From the NCBI GenBank assembly GCA_964451985.1, contig CAYVKB010000034.1, positions 1-25,501 of the forward strand: 25,501 bases of DNA. Direction: 5' to 3'. This document shows, in pieces, positions 1 through 7,666 of this stretch. Made by a program: the position numbers and the translations under genes. Source of the stretch: GBS-DC sp964451985 (GTDB taxonomy: Bacteria; Armatimonadota; Fimbriimonadia; Fimbriimonadales; GBS-DC). The notes under the pieces are model-generated. The model was given only the letters and a program-made list of their open reading frames with translations, was not told the DNA's origin and did not search any database. Position 1 is the first letter of the stretch. The number at the start of each line of letters is the position of its first letter.

Positions 1-92
1 TGGAAAAAGATTCCGCGCTGCGTCTGCGCCCCCACTTGAAACGGCTCGCCATAGCGCCGCAGCCAGTAGTTCAGACACTCGCGCAGTATCAT
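1..92 (-). CDS. Partial phage-like head-tail joining/completion protein (N-terminus only)
   Basis: Only the first 30 codons are in the window; the gene runs off the left edge. It starts at ATG 92 and overlaps the stop of the upstream gene (ATGA), with GAGGAGG just before it, so translation is probably coupled. The visible protein begins MILRECLNYWLRRYGEPFQV and continues to a GIFF stretch. A helix followed by a GEPFQV-type strand resembles the start of small phage head-closure or tail-joining proteins, and the neighbour looks like a head-tail connector. The phage assignment rests on context and a short piece of sequence, so it is tentative. Confidence 0.45.
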   Translation of the reverse strand, partial: MILRECLNYWLRRYGEPFQVGAQTQRGIFF

Positions 93-487
93 TCCGCCAC
101 CTCCTCACGGGGCTTGTAAATATACAGCAGCCGCGCGTCGCGTTTCAGAAACGGCTTCAGACGGACGTAGCCCTGCGCTTTGAGACCACTGGGATCGGCA
201 GGGTCGCGCGGAACTGACGGCGAGACCTGCAGCCAGCCCAGTCGGAAGCCGACCATCGCCCCCAGCTCGCGGACGAGCGTCGCGTGCATCTCACCCGCGA
301 TAATCTCCAACGCGCCCAAATTCAGAGTCGCTTGCAAATCGGCGTCGCTTGTGTTCAAGTAGCTCGGCTCAATCGCGTAGCGCAGCGCAGGCAGCATCTC
401 GGCAATCAGCGCGTCAATCTCGGCGTCGTACTCGGTCGTGGTCAGGCGCAGTTTGCGTTTCACATCCGCGCGGGAAACGGTGAGCAT
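89..487 (-). CDS. Phage head-tail connector-like protein (gp6/gp36-like)
   Basis: This 132-residue protein starts at ATG 487 behind AGGAG. Its N-terminus (MLTVSRADVKRKLRLTTTEY, then a DAEIDALI helix) follows the pattern of phage gp6-like or DUF1320-like connector proteins: a short strand, a helix with regularly spaced basic and aliphatic residues, an acidic DAEID turn and then a long helix. Known members sit between the portal/capsid and the tail as ring-forming adaptors. The C-terminal third is basic and proline-rich. It lies 12 nt after the upstream small gene, whose stop codon overlaps this gene's Shine-Dalgarno, and it overlaps the next gene by 4 nt. The family call comes from pattern recognition only. 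Confidence 0.55.
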   Translation of the reverse strand: MLTVSRADVKRKLRLTTTEYDAEIDALIAEMLPALRYAIEPSYLNTSDADLQATLNLGALEIIAGEMHATLVRELGAMVGFRLGWLQVSPSVPRDPADPSGLKAQGYVRLKPFLKRDARLLYIYKPREEVAE

Positions 488-499
488 CGCTTGTCTCCT

Positions 500-706
500 T
501 CAGGGGTTCCAGCGTTCCAGTTTATACAGCGTCAGTTGACGCAGCATCGTCTCGATTTGCTCGACGGTTTGTAGTGGCGCGTCCAGCCGTTGGGCGAGCG
601 CGCCGCGCTGATGCGCAGGCAGGCACAGCGCGCGCTCGCACAGCCATTCCAGCAGCCGTGGCTTGAGCGCACGCCACGCCCAGCGTAAAATCATCTGTCG
701 AATCAT
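500..706 (-). CDS. Small protein of unknown function in the phage-like cluster
   Basis: This 68-residue protein starts at ATG 706, with a perfect AGGAGG seven nucleotides upstream; that site favours ATG 706 over a TTG further upstream at 721. It is rich in Leu, Arg and Trp and almost entirely helical by eye (MIRQMILRWAWRALKPRLLE, then a second helix). No domain is recognised. The TGA stop forms part of the Shine-Dalgarno region of the connector-like gene, so the two are probably translated together. It lies entirely inside the 3' half of the overlapping reading frame 522-869. Its ribosome binding site is good, so I treat it as the real gene in that stretch. Confidence 0.55.
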   Translation of the reverse strand: MIRQMILRWAWRALKPRLLEWLCERALCLPAHQRGALAQRLDAPLQTVEQIETMLRQLTLYKLERWNP

Positions 707-869
707 CTTGCACCTCCTCAATTTGCAAAAGCGGGCACTGGCGGATGGCGTCGGTTAGCTCCGTCTCGCGCAGCTCCACAGAGTCGGGCGCGTTCGGAAA
801 CCAGATGCCCTCTAGTCGGTAGCCGCGAAACACAGGATGCGGCTTGGCGGAAACGCGATAGCGTCGCAT
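522..869 (-). CDS. Mu-like HI1506/FluMu-N-type small phage protein with unusual 3' extension
   Basis: The frame encodes 115 residues. The first 55 look like a real protein (MRRYRVSAKPHPVFRGYRLE, then a GIWFPN loop, SVEL, and an ELTDAI helix before PLLQIEEV). This matches the layout of the small FluMu N-terminal/HI1506 domain found next to Mu-like head genes: a FRRAG-type strand and a helix before a P-L-x-V strand. From about residue 58 the frame is Ala/Arg-rich and overlaps the 68-residue gene on the same strand in another frame, so it reads like a shadow. The natural stop near residue 57 may have been lost, or the frame has shifted. No strong Shine-Dalgarno precedes ATG 869. It is the first gene of the cluster; no capsid gene lies upstream. 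Confidence 0.4.
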   Translation of the reverse strand: MRRYRVSAKPHPVFRGYRLEGIWFPNAPDSVELRETELTDAIRQCPLLQIEEVQDDSTDDFTLGVACAQATAAGMAVRARAVPACASARRARPTAGRATTNRRANRDDAASTDAV

Positions 870-918
870 GGGGCTTCACCATAAGCACGGGACATGCGCT
901 TGCAGCCGGGTCAACTCA

Positions 919-954
919 GCAGGAATCGCGCCGCTTGTGGAGAAAGCGTATTTT
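919..954 (+). promoter_or_regulatory. Candidate promoter with GCAGGAATCG element
   Basis: GCAGGAATCG (919-928) lies 28 nt before the chosen start of the DUF6785 gene, which lacks a well-spaced Shine-Dalgarno. The same 9-mer occurs at three other gene fronts in the window. A weak TATTTT at 949-954 is a possible -10, but its spacing is longer than usual. Confidence 0.35.
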
Positions 955-956
955 GT

Positions 957-2945
957 ATGTCCATCAAGCCTGTGTTGCAGGAGCCTCCGCAGGCGCAGCC
1001 CGACGGGCTATTGAGTACGCCAACGATTGAGCGGGCGCGTGGGCTGCGGCTGCGGGGGCTGCTGATTGGCTTCGTCCTGCTGCCGTTCACTACCTACTGG
1101 GCGGTGGAGATTGTGCTGAGCGTGATTTTCTCGCTCATGATCCCGCCCGTCGCGACGATGATGGTGGTGGCGCTGCTCAACGCTATCGGACGGCTGATTT
1201 TCCGCCGCTGGCTGCTGGAGACACCTGACCTCGTAGTGATTTTCACAATCCTGTTCGTAGGCACGGCGATGGCGGCGGAGTGGATGAACGTGTGTGTCCC
1301 GTTGTGGCATTCGTTCGGGCTGTACGCCGAGAACAACGAGACCTACCGCAACCGTGTGATTCCGCATCTGACAACGTGGCTGTTCCACACGGAAGCGGAG
1401 CCAATCCGCGAGTACGGTATCGGGGGCTACAAGTTCCCCTACGCGCTGACTAAGCTCAGCGTGTGGCTGCCCATCTTTCTGGGCTGGATGGGGCTGTTCG
1501 GCTTCGCGACGCTGGCGATGCTCTGCATCAACGCACTGATGCGCCGCCTATGGACGCAGCAGGAGCGACTCGCATTCCCGATTATCCAGGTACCGATGTT
1601 GCTGTGCCAGCCTCAGTCCCCCCTGTGGCGCAGCCGCTATCTTTGGGGCGCGTTCGCCGTAACGTTCCTGATTGGCGTAATCAACGGCTTGCATGTGTTC
1701 TTCCCGTGGATTCCGCGCATTAATGTGCGTTTCCTCACCGCGCTGAACGACTATTTCACTACGCCGCCTTGGAATCAGGTGGGCTGGATTCCTGTGGGGC
1801 TGTTCCCGTATATGGCGGCGATTGGCGTGTTCGTGCCGAACGATTTGCTGTTCTCCAGCGTGCTGTTCTACTTTGTGCGTAAGGGCATGCAGGTGATTAC
1901 CGCCGCGATGGGCTACGAACAGGGCGTGTTCGGTGGGGGCTATTTGGTGCCTCAGCCGCCCTATTTTAGCGAGCAGTCGTGGGGCGCGTTTCTGGGGCTA
2001 TTCGTGAGCGTTATCTACGCCTCGCGCGGCTACCTCAAGCAAATCTGGAACGAAATCAAGACGGGGGAGAACCCCGAAGCGGGCTACGCAGTCTCGGCGC
2101 GGTGGGCATTCATCGGGCTGATTGTGAGTCTGGCGGGGCTAATCGGGCTGGGCGTCGCGGTGGGGCTGCCATGGTGGCTGGTCACAATCTATGTGTCGTT
2201 GTTTATGGCGTTCAGCGTGGTGGTGACGCGCTTGCGGGCACAACTCGGCGCACCTATCCACGAAATGGCGTTCATGGGACCTCACCAATTGATGATTGCC
2301 TTCACGGGCACGCAGAACCTCACCGAGTCGACGATTACGAAGTTGATGACTACCTTCCACTTTATGAACCGCTTGCACCGCACGCACCCGATGCCCTACC
2401 AGCTGGAGGCGATGAAGATGGGTGAGATTGCACGACTGAATCAGAAAGCCCTCTTCTTCGTAATGGCGGCGGCGATATTGCTGGGCATCTTCTTGGGTGA
2501 GCTGTTCAGCATCAACCGCTACTATCGCGACGGTGCAGGCGATATGGGAGGCGGCATGGCGGGCGTCATCACGCAACTTGCCGACAACCGCTACCCGCCG
2601 AACGTCACCGCCATCGCCTTCTTCACAGGCGCGTTCAGCCTCGTGCTGCTGTTGGACTTCATCCGCTACCGTATCCCGGGCTTTCCCATCCACCCCGCAG
2701 GCTACGCCCTCTCGATGAACTTTGGCATCGACTACGTATGGTTCGGCTTAGGCATCGTGCTGATGATTAAGCTGTTCGTGAACCGCTACTTCGGCTTGCA
2801 GGGCTACGAGAAACTACGCGCAGTGGCAATTGGCGTCATTTTAGGTGAGTTCGCCATCGATATGCCACTTGCGATTTATCACTTGGTCACAGGGCAGGCA
2901 GTGTACACAATCTCGATTAATGGGCATCTGGGCTGGAATAACTGA
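957..2945 (+). CDS. DUF6785/DUF6784-type polytopic membrane protein (OPT-like)
   Basis: This 662-residue protein has about a dozen hydrophobic segments. ATG 957 (MSIKPVLQEP) is preferred to ATG 894: the extra N-terminus would be cysteine/arginine-rich and unlike a membrane protein leader. The protein has a short cytoplasmic start, a first membrane segment at about residues 35-60, a large soluble loop holding aromatic and proline motifs (WNQVGWIPVGLFPYMAAIG), and conserved-looking HPAGYALSM and DYVWFGLG segments near the C-terminus. These are typical of the DUF6784/DUF6785 proteins that are common in Armatimonadota and Planctomycetota and distantly resemble oligopeptide transporters (OPT). The substrate is unknown. 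The gene stands alone and converges on the MATE-like gene with 48 nt between stops and no obvious terminator. Confidence 0.75.
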   Translation: MSIKPVLQEPPQAQPDGLLSTPTIERARGLRLRGLLIGFVLLPFTTYWAVEIVLSVIFSLMIPPVATMMVVALLNAIGRLIFRRWLLETPDLVVIFTILFVGTAMAAEWMNVCVPLWHSFGLYAENNETYRNRVIPHLTTWLFHTEAEPIREYGIGGYKFPYALTKLSVWLPIFLGWMGLFGFATLAMLCINALMRRLWTQQERLAFPIIQVPMLLCQPQSPLWRSRYLWGAFAVTFLIGVINGLHVFFPWIPRINVRFLTALNDYFTTPPWNQVGWIPVGLFPYMAAIGVFVPNDLLFSSVLFYFVRKGMQVITAAMGYEQGVFGGGYLVPQPPYFSEQSWGAFLGLFVSVIYASRGYLKQIWNEIKTGENPEAGYAVSARWAFIGLIVSLAGLIGLGVAVGLPWWLVTIYVSLFMAFSVVVTRLRAQLGAPIHEMAFMGPHQLMIAFTGTQNLTESTITKLMTTFHFMNRLHRTHPMPYQLEAMKMGEIARLNQKALFFVMAAAILLGIFLGELFSINRYYRDGAGDMGGGMAGVITQLADNRYPPNVTAIAFFTGAFSLVLLLDFIRYRIPGFPIHPAGYALSMNFGIDYVWFGLGIVLMIKLFVNRYFGLQGYEKLRAVAIGVILGEFAIDMPLAIYHLVTGQAVYTISINGHLGWNN

Positions 2946-2993
2946 TGTTGCTGAGCAGCTCTAAAACTACGATTGCCAAGCCATCTGGTCGCC

Positions 2994-4298
2994 CTATGAC
3001 GGAAAACGCCGCAGCAAGTAGACAGTTTCAAGGGCTGCGGCAATCTGAAACGCCGCTACGCCTACCAGCAGCGACGTCTGGACCGAGTCTGCGCCCCACG
3101 CCCGCGCGAGCCATACACCAAGGAGTAGTCCCAGCGCGTTCACAGCGAGGTTGAGCGCCATACCCTGATACACTACGGATGTGCGTTTGGCGTGGATTAG
3201 CGCGCCTCGCAAGTACGAGCCATACGCTGTAAGCGCAGGTAGCAGCAAACAAAATTGAAATCCGAACGCCACAGGCGCGGATAGCTCCGCCTGCAACGCA
3301 AGCAATCGCTCAGTGAACAGCTCGGTGAGCGGGGTGAACGCCAGTAGCCCCAGGGCGAGCGTTGTGCCCAGCGCGACTTTGTGCGTGAATTTTAGCAACT
3401 CGCGTGGGGCAGTTCCCTCCTGCAGCACGGCAACGCTCGCCTCTTGCAGCGCGAATCCCCAACTGCGCAACGCCAGCAGCGAGCCGAACACCACCTGCCA
3501 CGAGGCAATTGCCCGTTCTGGCTGGGGCAACCGCGCCAGCGCCGCCGCCGTGATGGGATGTACCAGCAACGTCAGCAACGTCGTGCCCGCCAACGGTAAA
3601 TGGAACTTCCAAATCGCGCGTTGCGTCAGTGGAGTAACGCCTTCGTGATGGCTCAGCACGCGCTCGCGCAGGATAGGCAGGGCAAACAGCGTCGCCACAC
3701 CCGCCTCCACAATCACCCCTGCCATCACCATACACGCGCCCACAACCGCGCCGGGCAAACCGTTCCACCACAGCAGTCCTACGCCCACCATCACGATGCT
3801 GGCCAGCCTTATCGCCGTGCCCCAGCTCACGAACCGCGCGCCACCATAACGCACCAGCACGCCCTGTAGAAACCGCCGCCAACCAATCGCCGCCGTCCAC
3901 AGCAGCATCACTTGCATCGCCACGCGCCCCGCCTGCGCCACCCGCTCCGGCAGCCCCAACACGCGCAACGCGACGATATCATACAGCGGCGTGAAGGCAA
4001 TCAGCGCGGTCAGCAAAGTGAGACTGCCCATCAGCGCCAGTACGAAACGCAGCACCGCGTAAAACGACTCGCGCCCACTCACCAGCGCAATCGCCGTCGC
4101 CAACAGCATAATCACGGGGCTTTCTATCAGCAGCGACAGCCCCAACGCTACGCCGAAACCCGCAATCTGAATCGACGGCTCAGCAAACCGCGCCAGCACT
4201 GCGTTCGTGGCGGGCGACTCCAACATCATCAAGGTAAAACTCAACGCCAGCGGAAACCAAACCCAGAAGATAGCGCGTTGACCAACGGTCGTTTTCAT
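2994..4298 (-). CDS. MATE/MOP-superfamily-like membrane transporter
   Basis: This 434-residue protein has about 12 membrane segments and few charged residues. The N-terminus (VWFPLALSFTLMMLESP), an IESPVIMLLATA segment and GWRRFLQGVLVRYG resemble a bacterial family of the MOP flippase superfamily that is related to MATE exporters and to ANKH-like proteins. Family members move cations, drugs or lipid-linked sugars; the substrate cannot be read here. The two halves each begin with a long amphipathic helix, consistent with the internal duplication of MOP transporters. ATG 4298 lacks a Shine-Dalgarno but has GGTATCCT 10 nt upstream, so a leaderless transcript is likely. It is divergent from the phosphofructokinase gene, and the promoters of both sit within the same 98 nt. 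Confidence 0.7.
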   Translation of the reverse strand: MKTTVGQRAIFWVWFPLALSFTLMMLESPATNAVLARFAEPSIQIAGFGVALGLSLLIESPVIMLLATAIALVSGRESFYAVLRFVLALMGSLTLLTALIAFTPLYDIVALRVLGLPERVAQAGRVAMQVMLLWTAAIGWRRFLQGVLVRYGGARFVSWGTAIRLASIVMVGVGLLWWNGLPGAVVGACMVMAGVIVEAGVATLFALPILRERVLSHHEGVTPLTQRAIWKFHLPLAGTTLLTLLVHPITAAALARLPQPERAIASWQVVFGSLLALRSWGFALQEASVAVLQEGTAPRELLKFTHKVALGTTLALGLLAFTPLTELFTERLLALQAELSAPVAFGFQFCLLLPALTAYGSYLRGALIHAKRTSVVYQGMALNLAVNALGLLLGVWLARAWGADSVQTSLLVGVAAFQIAAALETVYLLRRFPS

Positions 4299-4308
4299 CG
4301 ATGACTAT

Positions 4309-4316
4309 AGGATACC
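4309..4316 (-). promoter_or_regulatory. Leaderless-type -10 (GGTATCCT) of the MATE-like gene
   Basis: On the minus strand GGTATCCT ends 10 nt before ATG 4298, and no Shine-Dalgarno is present. Transcription starting about 7 nt after the hexamer would leave only a few untranslated bases. The same block precedes the Uma2-like and MarR genes. Confidence 0.5.
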
Positions 4317-4322
4317 TGTAGA

Positions 4323-4396
4323 GTATAATTACCCTACCAGCGAACTGTTCGCTGAGATTGCCCCGACTCGCACGGGAACAGACAGGAGGATTCGAT
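4323..4396 (+). promoter_or_regulatory. Promoter (-10 TATAAT) and strong RBS of the phosphofructokinase gene
   Basis: A perfect TATAAT lies at 4324-4329 within AGAGTATAATTACCC. Nearly the same string (AGAGTATAATAACCC) precedes the minus-strand gene at 7693-8400. The leader is about 60 nt and ends in AGGAGG eight nucleotides before ATG 4397, so this gene uses ordinary Shine-Dalgarno initiation. No TTGACA-like -35 is evident. Confidence 0.6.
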
Positions 4397-5464
4397 ATGC
4401 GTGTTGGTATTCTAACGGGCGGGGGCGACTGCCCGGGTTTGAATCCTGCGATTCGGGGCGCGACGCTGCGCCTGATTCGAGACGGACACACCCCAATCGG
4501 CATCCTGCAGGGCTGGAAAGGACTGCTTGAGGGGTTGACCGTCCCGCTCACCGATGAGCGCGTAGATGAGATTATCCGCGAAGGCGGCACGATACTTGGC
4601 ACTTCGCGCACGAACCCGTTCAAAAACCCCGCTGATGTACAGCGACTACTGGAGAATATTGAGGACTTTGGCTTCGGCGCGATTATCGCTATCGGCGGCG
4701 AGGATACGCTGGGCGTGGCGCGACGGCTCTACGTGGAGCACGGCGTGCGTGTGGTAGGCGTGCCCAAAACGATGGACAACGACCTCGGCGGCACCGACTT
4801 CACTTTCGGCTTCGATAGCGCGGTCTCGGTGGCGGTGGAGGCGATGGATCGGCTGCGCGACACCGCGAAGTCACACGCTCGCATCATCGTGCTGGAAGTG
4901 ATGGGGCGACATGCGGGCTGGGTTGCGCTGTATGCGGGCATCGGCGGCGGAGCGGACTGGATTCTGATTCCCGAAGCCCCTGTGGATATGAACGCGATGT
5001 GCCACTACCTGAAGGAAGTGTATCACGGCGGTAAGCGATACGGGCTGGTGGTCGTCTCCGAAGGCGTGGAGCTGCCCTTCGCAGGCACCGACGAGCCTGA
5101 GCAGACCGACGACTTCGGGCACAAGGTACTGAAAGAGCGTGCCGTTGGCTCGCGCGTGGCACGCTTTATTGAGGAGATGACAGGCATTGAGACACGCGAC
5201 GCCGTAATTGGACACATTCAGCGTGGGGGACCGCCCACTGTGTTCGACCGCGTGCTGGCAACGCGCTTAGGTCTCAAAGCCGCCGAGCTGGTGAGTATGG
5301 GGCAGTTCGGCATGCTGACTGCGCTTCACGGCGTGGAGATTGTGGCAGTGCCACTGGAGAACGCCCTGCGCGAGCCGAAACTGGTGCCCTATGAACTCTA
5401 TGAGGAGGCGCGGCAGATTTTCCAGCGCGTCGCCCTACAGCCACAGCGCAGCGGAGCGAGTTAA
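4397..5464 (+). CDS. pfp: 6-phosphofructokinase, predicted pyrophosphate-dependent
   Basis: This 355-residue enzyme phosphorylates fructose 6-phosphate at C1 in glycolysis. It starts at ATG 4397 behind AGGAGG. Visible family motifs are TGGGDCPGLN (residues 7-16), IGGEDTLG (99-106), PKTMDND (123-129, with the catalytic Asp 127), MGRHAGW and the QRGGPP...DR block. Two positions separate ATP from pyrophosphate enzymes. ATP-dependent PfkA has GGDG and PGTIDND. This protein has Asp at 103 in GGED and Lys at 124 in PKT, as in pyrophosphate-dependent enzymes such as the actinobacterial type. Pyrophosphate as phosphoryl donor is therefore predicted, and the reaction would be reversible. The gene is monocistronic; its last 30 nt overlap the convergent end of the degenerate HD gene. 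Confidence 0.92.
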   Translation: MRVGILTGGGDCPGLNPAIRGATLRLIRDGHTPIGILQGWKGLLEGLTVPLTDERVDEIIREGGTILGTSRTNPFKNPADVQRLLENIEDFGFGAIIAIGGEDTLGVARRLYVEHGVRVVGVPKTMDNDLGGTDFTFGFDSAVSVAVEAMDRLRDTAKSHARIIVLEVMGRHAGWVALYAGIGGGADWILIPEAPVDMNAMCHYLKEVYHGGKRYGLVVVSEGVELPFAGTDEPEQTDDFGHKVLKERAVGSRVARFIEEMTGIETRDAVIGHIQRGGPPTVFDRVLATRLGLKAAELVSMGQFGMLTALHGVEIVAVPLENALREPKLVPYELYEEARQIFQRVALQPQRSGAS

Positions 5465-6091
5465 GTCGCTCCAACCACTCCACGAACGCCGGCTCAATTC
5501 GCTGAGGATTGCCTGTACCACCAGCGGATGATAACGCGTGCCGACTTCCTGCTTCAACACGGAAGTGGCAACATCATGGTTTGCGCTTTCCGCCACGCGT
5601 AGCCAATCGTCGAGTGCACTAATAAGGTGCGCGCTCAGCGGTGCGTCGGGCTGCTCGCTGTAGACCACATGGTGTAGGCGCACAATCTCCGCGACACGGC
5701 TCACGCCCGGAATCTGCTCGGTAATCGACGCGCTGATAGCGGCATGGCGCTGCAGGAGAGCGCGCTCGCCACGTGTGAGCGCGGTGGGCTTGTTCAAAAC
5801 GCGGTACGGAATCGCGACCATGCCGATGTCGCGCAGGTAAATCGCAAGCTCCATCTGTTGTCGCTCGTGGAGGCGCATCCCCAAGCGTGTAGCAACTGCG
5901 ACTGCTAGATCCGCCAGCGTCTCCGATTTGCCGTAGCGTCCCTGTGTGCGCAGCTCAATCAGCCGCGCGAATGACCGCAGTCCTTCACAACGCAGACGAT
6001 GCAACCGCGCGGGCGCAACCACAAAAGCGTAATACGCCAGTGCCAACAGCGACCCCAGCGCGGTCACGATTGCCCACCAAGTGCCTTGCAT
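5435..6091 (-). CDS. Degenerate HD-GYP-like protein (predicted inactive)
   Basis: This 218-residue protein has an N-terminal membrane segment (MQGTWWAIVTALGSLLALAY) and an HD-GYP-like domain at about residues 45-210. ATG 6091 shares its A with the TGA of the upstream intact HD-GYP gene, so the two are translationally coupled. Aligned by eye, the core is degraded: the first metal-binding His is missing from the GKSETL region, HD-GK is replaced by RDIGM, and the DGxGYP motif is absent. RHAAIS and RLHH remain, and ILNKP is matched by VLNKP. It is therefore probably a non-catalytic partner, perhaps a c-di-GMP sensor or dimer partner of its neighbour. The 3' end overlaps the phosphofructokinase gene by 30 nt tail to tail. 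Confidence 0.7.
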   Translation of the reverse strand: MQGTWWAIVTALGSLLALAYYAFVVAPARLHRLRCEGLRSFARLIELRTQGRYGKSETLADLAVAVATRLGMRLHERQQMELAIYLRDIGMVAIPYRVLNKPTALTRGERALLQRHAAISASITEQIPGVSRVAEIVRLHHVVYSEQPDAPLSAHLISALDDWLRVAESANHDVATSVLKQEVGTRYHPLVVQAILSELSRRSWSGWSDLTRSAALWL

Positions 6092-7401
6092 CAGGTTTTC
6101 GCCCCCGCCGTGCGTCGTCGCTGCCAATCCAGTACAACCTGCGTAAATGTCCGCACCACTTCCGTATCGAACTGCGTGCCTGAACACCGCTCCAACTCTG
6201 CCAACGCTTCCTCGACACTCAACGAGCGTCGGTGGGCACGCTGCTGGTTCGGCGCTTCTCCGCCAATCATCGCATCGAAAGCATCTACTACGGCGATTAT
6301 GCGCGCCTCTACGGGAATCTGTTCGTCTTTCAACCCGAAGGGATAGCCCTTACCGTCAGGGCGTTCGTGATGCATCGCGACCCACGAGATAATCGGCGCA
6401 AGGAACGGCGTATCGCTGAGTATCTCCGCCCCCAGCTGCGGATGTTTCTTTATCTGCTCCCACTCTTCGGGCAACAGTGGTCCGAGTTTGTTCAGGATTT
6501 CCTCATTCAGCACCGTTTTGCCCACATCGTGTAGCAGCGCGGCTTCGTAGACCAGTTCGCAGCGCTCGGGGGGCAGCCCCAGTTGTTGCGCGACGCGGCG
6601 CGCCCACTGCGACACGCGCTGCAGATGACCACCCGTGTAGGGATGCGCTCGCTGCACCAGAAAGCCTAAGCTGCGAATGGTCTGGTGATACAAGGCTTGC
6701 TGCTGCGCCCAGATGATGTATGCTTGACGCAAGGCAAGATACGGCGCCAGCACCCCCAATAGCCCGATGGCGCCGTAGGCAATCAGCGCCGCCGTAATGA
6801 AAAACGAGAGGGGCGTCATCAGCATGACATCGCGCGGCATGCTCCTGATGGTTTGTCCCATTACCCACCGCAAACGCGCACCCTCCGCAATCGCAACGGT
6901 CACACTCACCAGTAAGGTGTTGACCGCCATGTACACAGTGAGTGCAGCCGCAACAGCCGCTAACATCTGGACGCTCAGGGCGTTATGTGCGCCACCAAGT
7001 ATGACAAGAGCAACCCATCCCGCCGTGCCCGCGCTCAACACACTCTGCGCGGTGTTCACCAGTACCCAGCGCAAACGAGAGTTTTTCAGATAGACCGTGA
7101 GCAATCCTGCCGTGAGTGAAATCGCCGCATCCAGCCACACGCCGAACTGCCAGCCATAGGTAATCAAGGCGGCAATCACAATCGGCGTACTGACGCTTAA
7201 CCAGATGCCCCGATCGCGATATTCAGGGCGGAGCGGATAGCGAATCAGCAGCAACTCCGCCAGCGTCGCCAGCAACACAATTGCCGTGAACGCGCCCATC
7301 TGGTGTTGCTGCAAGAGCGGTGCGCCCGAACACACCAGCAACGCAAACGCTGCACCACTCAGCAGCCAATGCCATAACCAAAACCGTTTCCGCTGCTTCA
7401 T
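6091..7401 (-). CDS. Membrane-bound HD-GYP c-di-GMP phosphodiesterase
   Basis: This 436-residue protein has about 7 membrane segments in the first 230 residues (a MASE-like sensor region) and a complete HD-GYP domain after that. Visible motifs are His 259 in GGHLQRV, LLHDVGK (His 291, Asp 292, Lys 295), NEEILNKLG, KKHP (His 320), AMHHERPDGKGYP (His 344/345 and the GYP at 352-354) and the VVDAFDAM helix. This set defines active HD-GYP enzymes, which hydrolyse cyclic di-GMP at the inner face of the membrane. What the membrane part senses is unknown. ATG 7401 is chosen; an in-frame TTG at 7410 is the alternative. A GGTATGCT block at 7426-7433 is a plausible -10. The downstream gene is a coupled degenerate paralogue. 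Confidence 0.88.
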   Translation of the reverse strand: MKQRKRFWLWHWLLSGAAFALLVCSGAPLLQQHQMGAFTAIVLLATLAELLLIRYPLRPEYRDRGIWLSVSTPIVIAALITYGWQFGVWLDAAISLTAGLLTVYLKNSRLRWVLVNTAQSVLSAGTAGWVALVILGGAHNALSVQMLAAVAAALTVYMAVNTLLVSVTVAIAEGARLRWVMGQTIRSMPRDVMLMTPLSFFITAALIAYGAIGLLGVLAPYLALRQAYIIWAQQQALYHQTIRSLGFLVQRAHPYTGGHLQRVSQWARRVAQQLGLPPERCELVYEAALLHDVGKTVLNEEILNKLGPLLPEEWEQIKKHPQLGAEILSDTPFLAPIISWVAMHHERPDGKGYPFGLKDEQIPVEARIIAVVDAFDAMIGGEAPNQQRAHRRSLSVEEALAELERCSGTQFDTEVVRTFTQVVLDWQRRRTAGAKT

Positions 7402-7425
7402 CGAGCTCAAAGAAAGAGCAAGGCA

Positions 7426-7433
7426 AGCATACC
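7426..7433 (-). promoter_or_regulatory. Candidate extended -10 of the HD-GYP gene
   Basis: GGTATGCT on the minus strand matches the GGTANNNT pattern found at other gene fronts in the window. It would give a leader of about 18 nt before ATG 7401, or about 9 nt before TTG 7410. There is no Shine-Dalgarno. Confidence 0.35.
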
Positions 7434-7462
7434 TACCCTACAAGTGCTCTCACAGGCACCGA

Positions 7463-7594
7463 TTACGGAACCTGAACCGTCTGCGTCGTAGAGTCAATGG
7501 GATCGTCCCACCTATTCGGGTAATACACCCGCTTTGCGCTGGCGACGGACATCATCGCCACCACCATCGCCATCAGAATGAGCCACCGTTTCAT
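7463..7594 (-). CDS. Small secreted peptide (43 residues)
   Basis: ATG 7594 follows a perfect AGGAGG by eight nucleotides, and the frame ends at TAA 7463. The first 20 residues (MKRWLILMAMVVAMMSVASA) form a clear signal peptide: a basic start, a methionine/valine-rich core and an ASA cleavage site. The predicted mature part is only 23 residues, begins KRVYYPNRWDDPID and contains no cysteine. No family is recognised. It lies between the HD-GYP gene and the conserved 235-residue gene, 98 nt after the latter, with a hairpin in that gap. The ribosome binding site and signal peptide together make it credible. Function is unknown; a short envelope or signalling peptide is possible. Confidence 0.65.
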   Translation of the reverse strand: MKRWLILMAMVVAMMSVASAKRVYYPNRWDDPIDSTTQTVQVP

Positions 7595-7666
7595 GGACTG
7601 TCCCTCCTATCTGTTGGAATGGTCAGCCGCTCGTGGTCGCTCCGCTCACGCTTGCCTTGCCCATCA

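Noticed and set aside
1..869. Intact prophage with integrase and attachment site
   Set aside because: Only four small structural-type genes are present, with no integrase, tRNA or direct repeat in the window.
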